This document shows positions 62,501-64,000 of a stretch of DNA of 64,000 bases, in pieces. The notes under the pieces were generated by a model. The model saw only the letters and a program-made list of their open reading frames with translations, did not search any database and was not told the origin of the DNA. Both the position numbers and the translations under genes were made by a program. The stretch comes from Phallusia mammillata (Eukaryota > Chordata > Ascidiacea > Phlebobranchia > Ascidiidae), in NCBI GenBank assembly GCA_003260075.1, contig QLIY01000021.1, positions 4,839-68,838 on the forward strand, in the 5' to 3' direction. Position 1 is the first letter of the stretch; each line of letters starts with the position of its first letter.

Positions 62501-63864
62501 GGGACGAATAAAACACGTTCATTACATCAGCACAAATGCCGTGTATCCAAGCAACAAGGTTTTAATAAGTCATTGTTTTGCTCCGTAACTTTTCATTTCA
62601 GCACAGAAAATGATTGGCCATTTTGTTATTACAGTAATGATGTCAAAAAATTGGTGTGAGTTACAAATGACTATTATATTTTAGTATTACAATGTAAATT
62701 TGATTCTTAGGTTAGCTCGATATAAAAACATTTCATACTACACCCAATGCAGTTCGTTGAGGAAGATAGGTTGAAATATAGTATGGGTGATATACTATCG
62801 TAAGTTCTTTTAAACAAATGGACCTTTGTTTCAGACTAATTGCAAGGAGTCACCAGTGCCACATGATACCGCTCTAGCGCTACATAACGGATACTCACAG
62901 AGCAAGTGGGTCGCTGAAGGAATCCTGCTCAAAGGATTAGAACAGGGTTTGCCTGTCACCAGGGGGGGGGGATAGGTTTAAATACAGTATGGGTGATACT
63001 ATCGTAAGTGCTTGCATGTAAAGAAATGTAGTTTTGTTTCAGACTAATTGCAAGGAGTCACCAGTGCCACATGACACCGCTCTAGCGCTACCTAACGGAT
63101 ACTCACAGAGCAAGTGGGTCTCTGAAGGAATCCTGCTCAAAGGATTAGAACAGGGTTTGCCTGTCACCATCTACAGAATTGGTAAATTAAAGATTGTTTT
63201 ATGCGGTAGAACAAGTCTAAATTCCAGTGTCTTGAAAGCCGATTTTGTCGCTTGGTAAACAACCAATTAGTGTACGAAGCGAGATGTCGTAATAATCTAC
63301 AATGTTCGTCCAGAATAACGTTCGTGCTGACTCAGCAATATATTGCACTACGACAGTCAATTGAAAATATTAAATTTAACTGTCTTCATTAATTTTAAGG
63401 CAACATTTCGGGGGGGGGGGGCGGTAAATTAAAGATTGTTTTATGCAGTAGAACAAGTCTAAATTCCAGTATCTTGAAAGCCGATTTTGTCGTTTGGTAA
63501 ACAACCAAATGTACGAAGCGAGATGTCGTAATAATCTACAATGTTCGTCCAGAACAGCGTTTAAACTGACTCAGCAAAATATTGCGCTATGATAGTCAAT
63601 TAAAAATATTAAATTTAACTGTCTTCATTAATTTTAAGGCAACATTTCGGGTGATAGTGCAAGGGCTGCTTGGAACCCTAGTGATTTTATTCTCCTTGTG
63701 ATGCGCGCTTCCATAATGACGTCATCGTTTCCTGACGTCACGTGGGACGTAGAAATGACGCCAGTGGACTTCGTGAGCAAGTGCATCGTCAAGTTGTCTC
63801 AAGACTTTCGGTCGTCGGTTCACAAAATTTTTCATGTTGTGCAGCCGGAACGGGTTACAGGAAA
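53591..63864 (+). CDS. A-T-R enzyme: NRPS-like carboxylic acid reductase, 3-prime end beyond window
   Basis: Exons: 53591-53637, 54322-54560, 55652-55768, 55883-56047, 56264-56394, 57014-57177, 57458-57558, 58062-58234, 58730-58848, 58929-59028, 59531-59727, 60185-60412, 60628-60771, 61202-61394, 61898-62020, 62232-62324, 62391-62558, 63043-63181, 63639-63864. About 955 residues so far, phases consistent. Adenylation motifs: YSSGTTGKPKG, NLYSISECHDV, YRTGDWG, GRCDSMVKIRGYSIE, SGKLDKKALP. Thiolation: DLGGHS (Ser near 596). Reductase: LLTGSTGFLGAF, YVIHAAAYVN, YSQSK. It would activate an acid with ATP, load it on phosphopantetheine and release it as aldehyde or alcohol with NADPH. No condensation domain is present. 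The usual Asp that binds an alpha-amino group is Val in 'VFFVWE', arguing for a non-alpha-amino acid substrate. The intron after 57177 has a GC donor. Confidence 0.9.
54121..54154 (+). pseudogene. Truncated allelic copy of A-T-R exon 2 start
   Basis: The acceptor and first 21 bases of exon 2 are repeated here, then cut by a G-run at 54155. The flanking 54000-54120 also repeats at 54185-54310. Confidence 0.65.
54670..54790 (+). mobile_element. tRNA-derived SINE, doubled by haplotype duplication
   Basis: 'ggtggcgagaggtt' resembles an A box and 'gggttctaatccc' a B box about 30 bases later, followed by an AT-rich tail. A variant copy lies at 54982-55095. It is in intron 2 of the A-T-R gene. Confidence 0.45.
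54890..55640. repeat. Allelic duplicate segments in intron 2 of the A-T-R gene
   Basis: 54899-55158 repeats 54585-54850, and 55429-55640 repeats 55190-55419, each bordered by a G-run. No exon content. Confidence 0.65.
56689..56871. mobile_element. hAT-like repeat related to 50164-50345
   Basis: Left 'gtggttaccaaccagtgagg' and right 'gttgggcaccactg' are imperfect inverted ends of hAT type. No clear target duplication. Intron 5 of the A-T-R gene. Confidence 0.4.
57685..57987. mobile_element. 303-base hAT MITE in an intron of the A-T-R gene
   Basis: Starts CAGTGGTTCTCAAAC and ends GGTTGAGAACCACTG. The palindromic octamer ctttaaag flanks both sides (57677-57684, 57988-57995). No transposase; internal short frames are not genes. 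Confidence 0.88.
58348..58577. repeat. Contig-overlap copy of 58117-58346
   Basis: Identical to the preceding 230 bases and begins right after the N at 58347. It repeats most of A-T-R exon 8 and its donor. It is not a real extra exon: using both would break the domain. Confidence 0.85.
61430..61620. repeat. Dispersed repeat copy, 'ttcgggcctgac' family
   Basis: Intron 14 of the A-T-R gene. Shares 'ttcgggcctgac' and 'ttcgggccc' blocks with 9170-9375 and 22440-22550. Confidence 0.5.
62835..62960 (+). pseudogene. Truncated allelic copy of A-T-R exon 18
   Basis: Same acceptor and frame as 63043-63181 with a few changes (for example His for Pro before the catalytic YSQSK), cut by a G-run at 62962 before the donor. 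The preceding intron end is also doubled. Confidence 0.7.
63401..63638. repeat. Allelic duplicate of intron 18 with the start of exon 19
   Basis: 63421-63638 repeats 63181-63400. The acceptor and the first 10 or so bases of exon 19 occur before the G-run at 63411 and again at 63639. Confidence 0.7.
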
Positions 63865-64000
63865 GTGAGTGAATTGGATCTTTTCAATAGTTACAAGTTG
63901 GACATGGGGGTTTCGACAATCATGTTGTTATTTTCAAATGATTGCTGAATAGGCCTACAAGTGATACTTTAATTTGGTTTTACATACTCGCGTGGTTTCA

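Noticed and set aside
1..64000. CRISPR arrays, prokaryotic operons or phage genes
   Set aside because: The repeats present are minisatellites, MITEs and allelic duplicates; gene structure is eukaryotic throughout.

Overview
The window is intron-rich, AT-rich animal DNA. Genes are split into short exons with GT-AG introns, plus two GC-AG introns, and there is no prokaryotic gene organisation. Short introns, very high local allelic divergence, a tandem family of divergent Rac-like GTPases and abundant small DNA transposons fit a marine invertebrate. A tunicate (ascidian) is my best guess, but that is inference only.

Layout. 1-5.6 kb: copies of a repeat block, a tandem minisatellite, hAT-type elements, and one orphan signal-peptide exon of a broken paralog (742-799, minus). 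5.67-10.98 kb, minus: an 11-exon gene for a GPI-anchored, cysteine-rich surface protein with four ten-cysteine Ly6/uPAR (LU) domains and one EGF module. 11-24 kb: mostly non-coding, dominated by a 4.3-kb block present twice across a single N (contig overlap). 24.0-28.9 kb, plus: a possible small secreted peptide, a small single-pass membrane protein, and a protein resembling the microtubule-binding stalk of dynein heavy chain. 31.8-48.9 kb: a cluster of four Rac-like small GTPases (plus, minus, plus, plus), derived by duplication that carried upstream DNA along. 50.6-51.7 kb, minus: a fatty-acid-binding-protein gene whose last exon is not found. 53.6-63.9 kb, plus, running off the end: a 19-exon adenylation-thiolation-reductase (A-T-R) enzyme, i.e. 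an NRPS-like carboxylic acid reductase.

Assembly quality matters for reading this window. Runs of about 9-11 C (left of 41.2 kb) or G (right of 43.8 kb), and four runs of about 46-59, sit where near-identical segments are repeated out of order. Three single N positions (16887, 38642, 58347) sit beside repeated ends. These look like unmerged haplotypes or contig overlaps. They create false exon duplications in the LU and A-T-R genes and break one Rac-like gene.

The genes do not form a pathway. The coherent units are the LU/EGF surface protein with its paralog remnant, the Rac-like cluster, and the stand-alone A-T-R enzyme.
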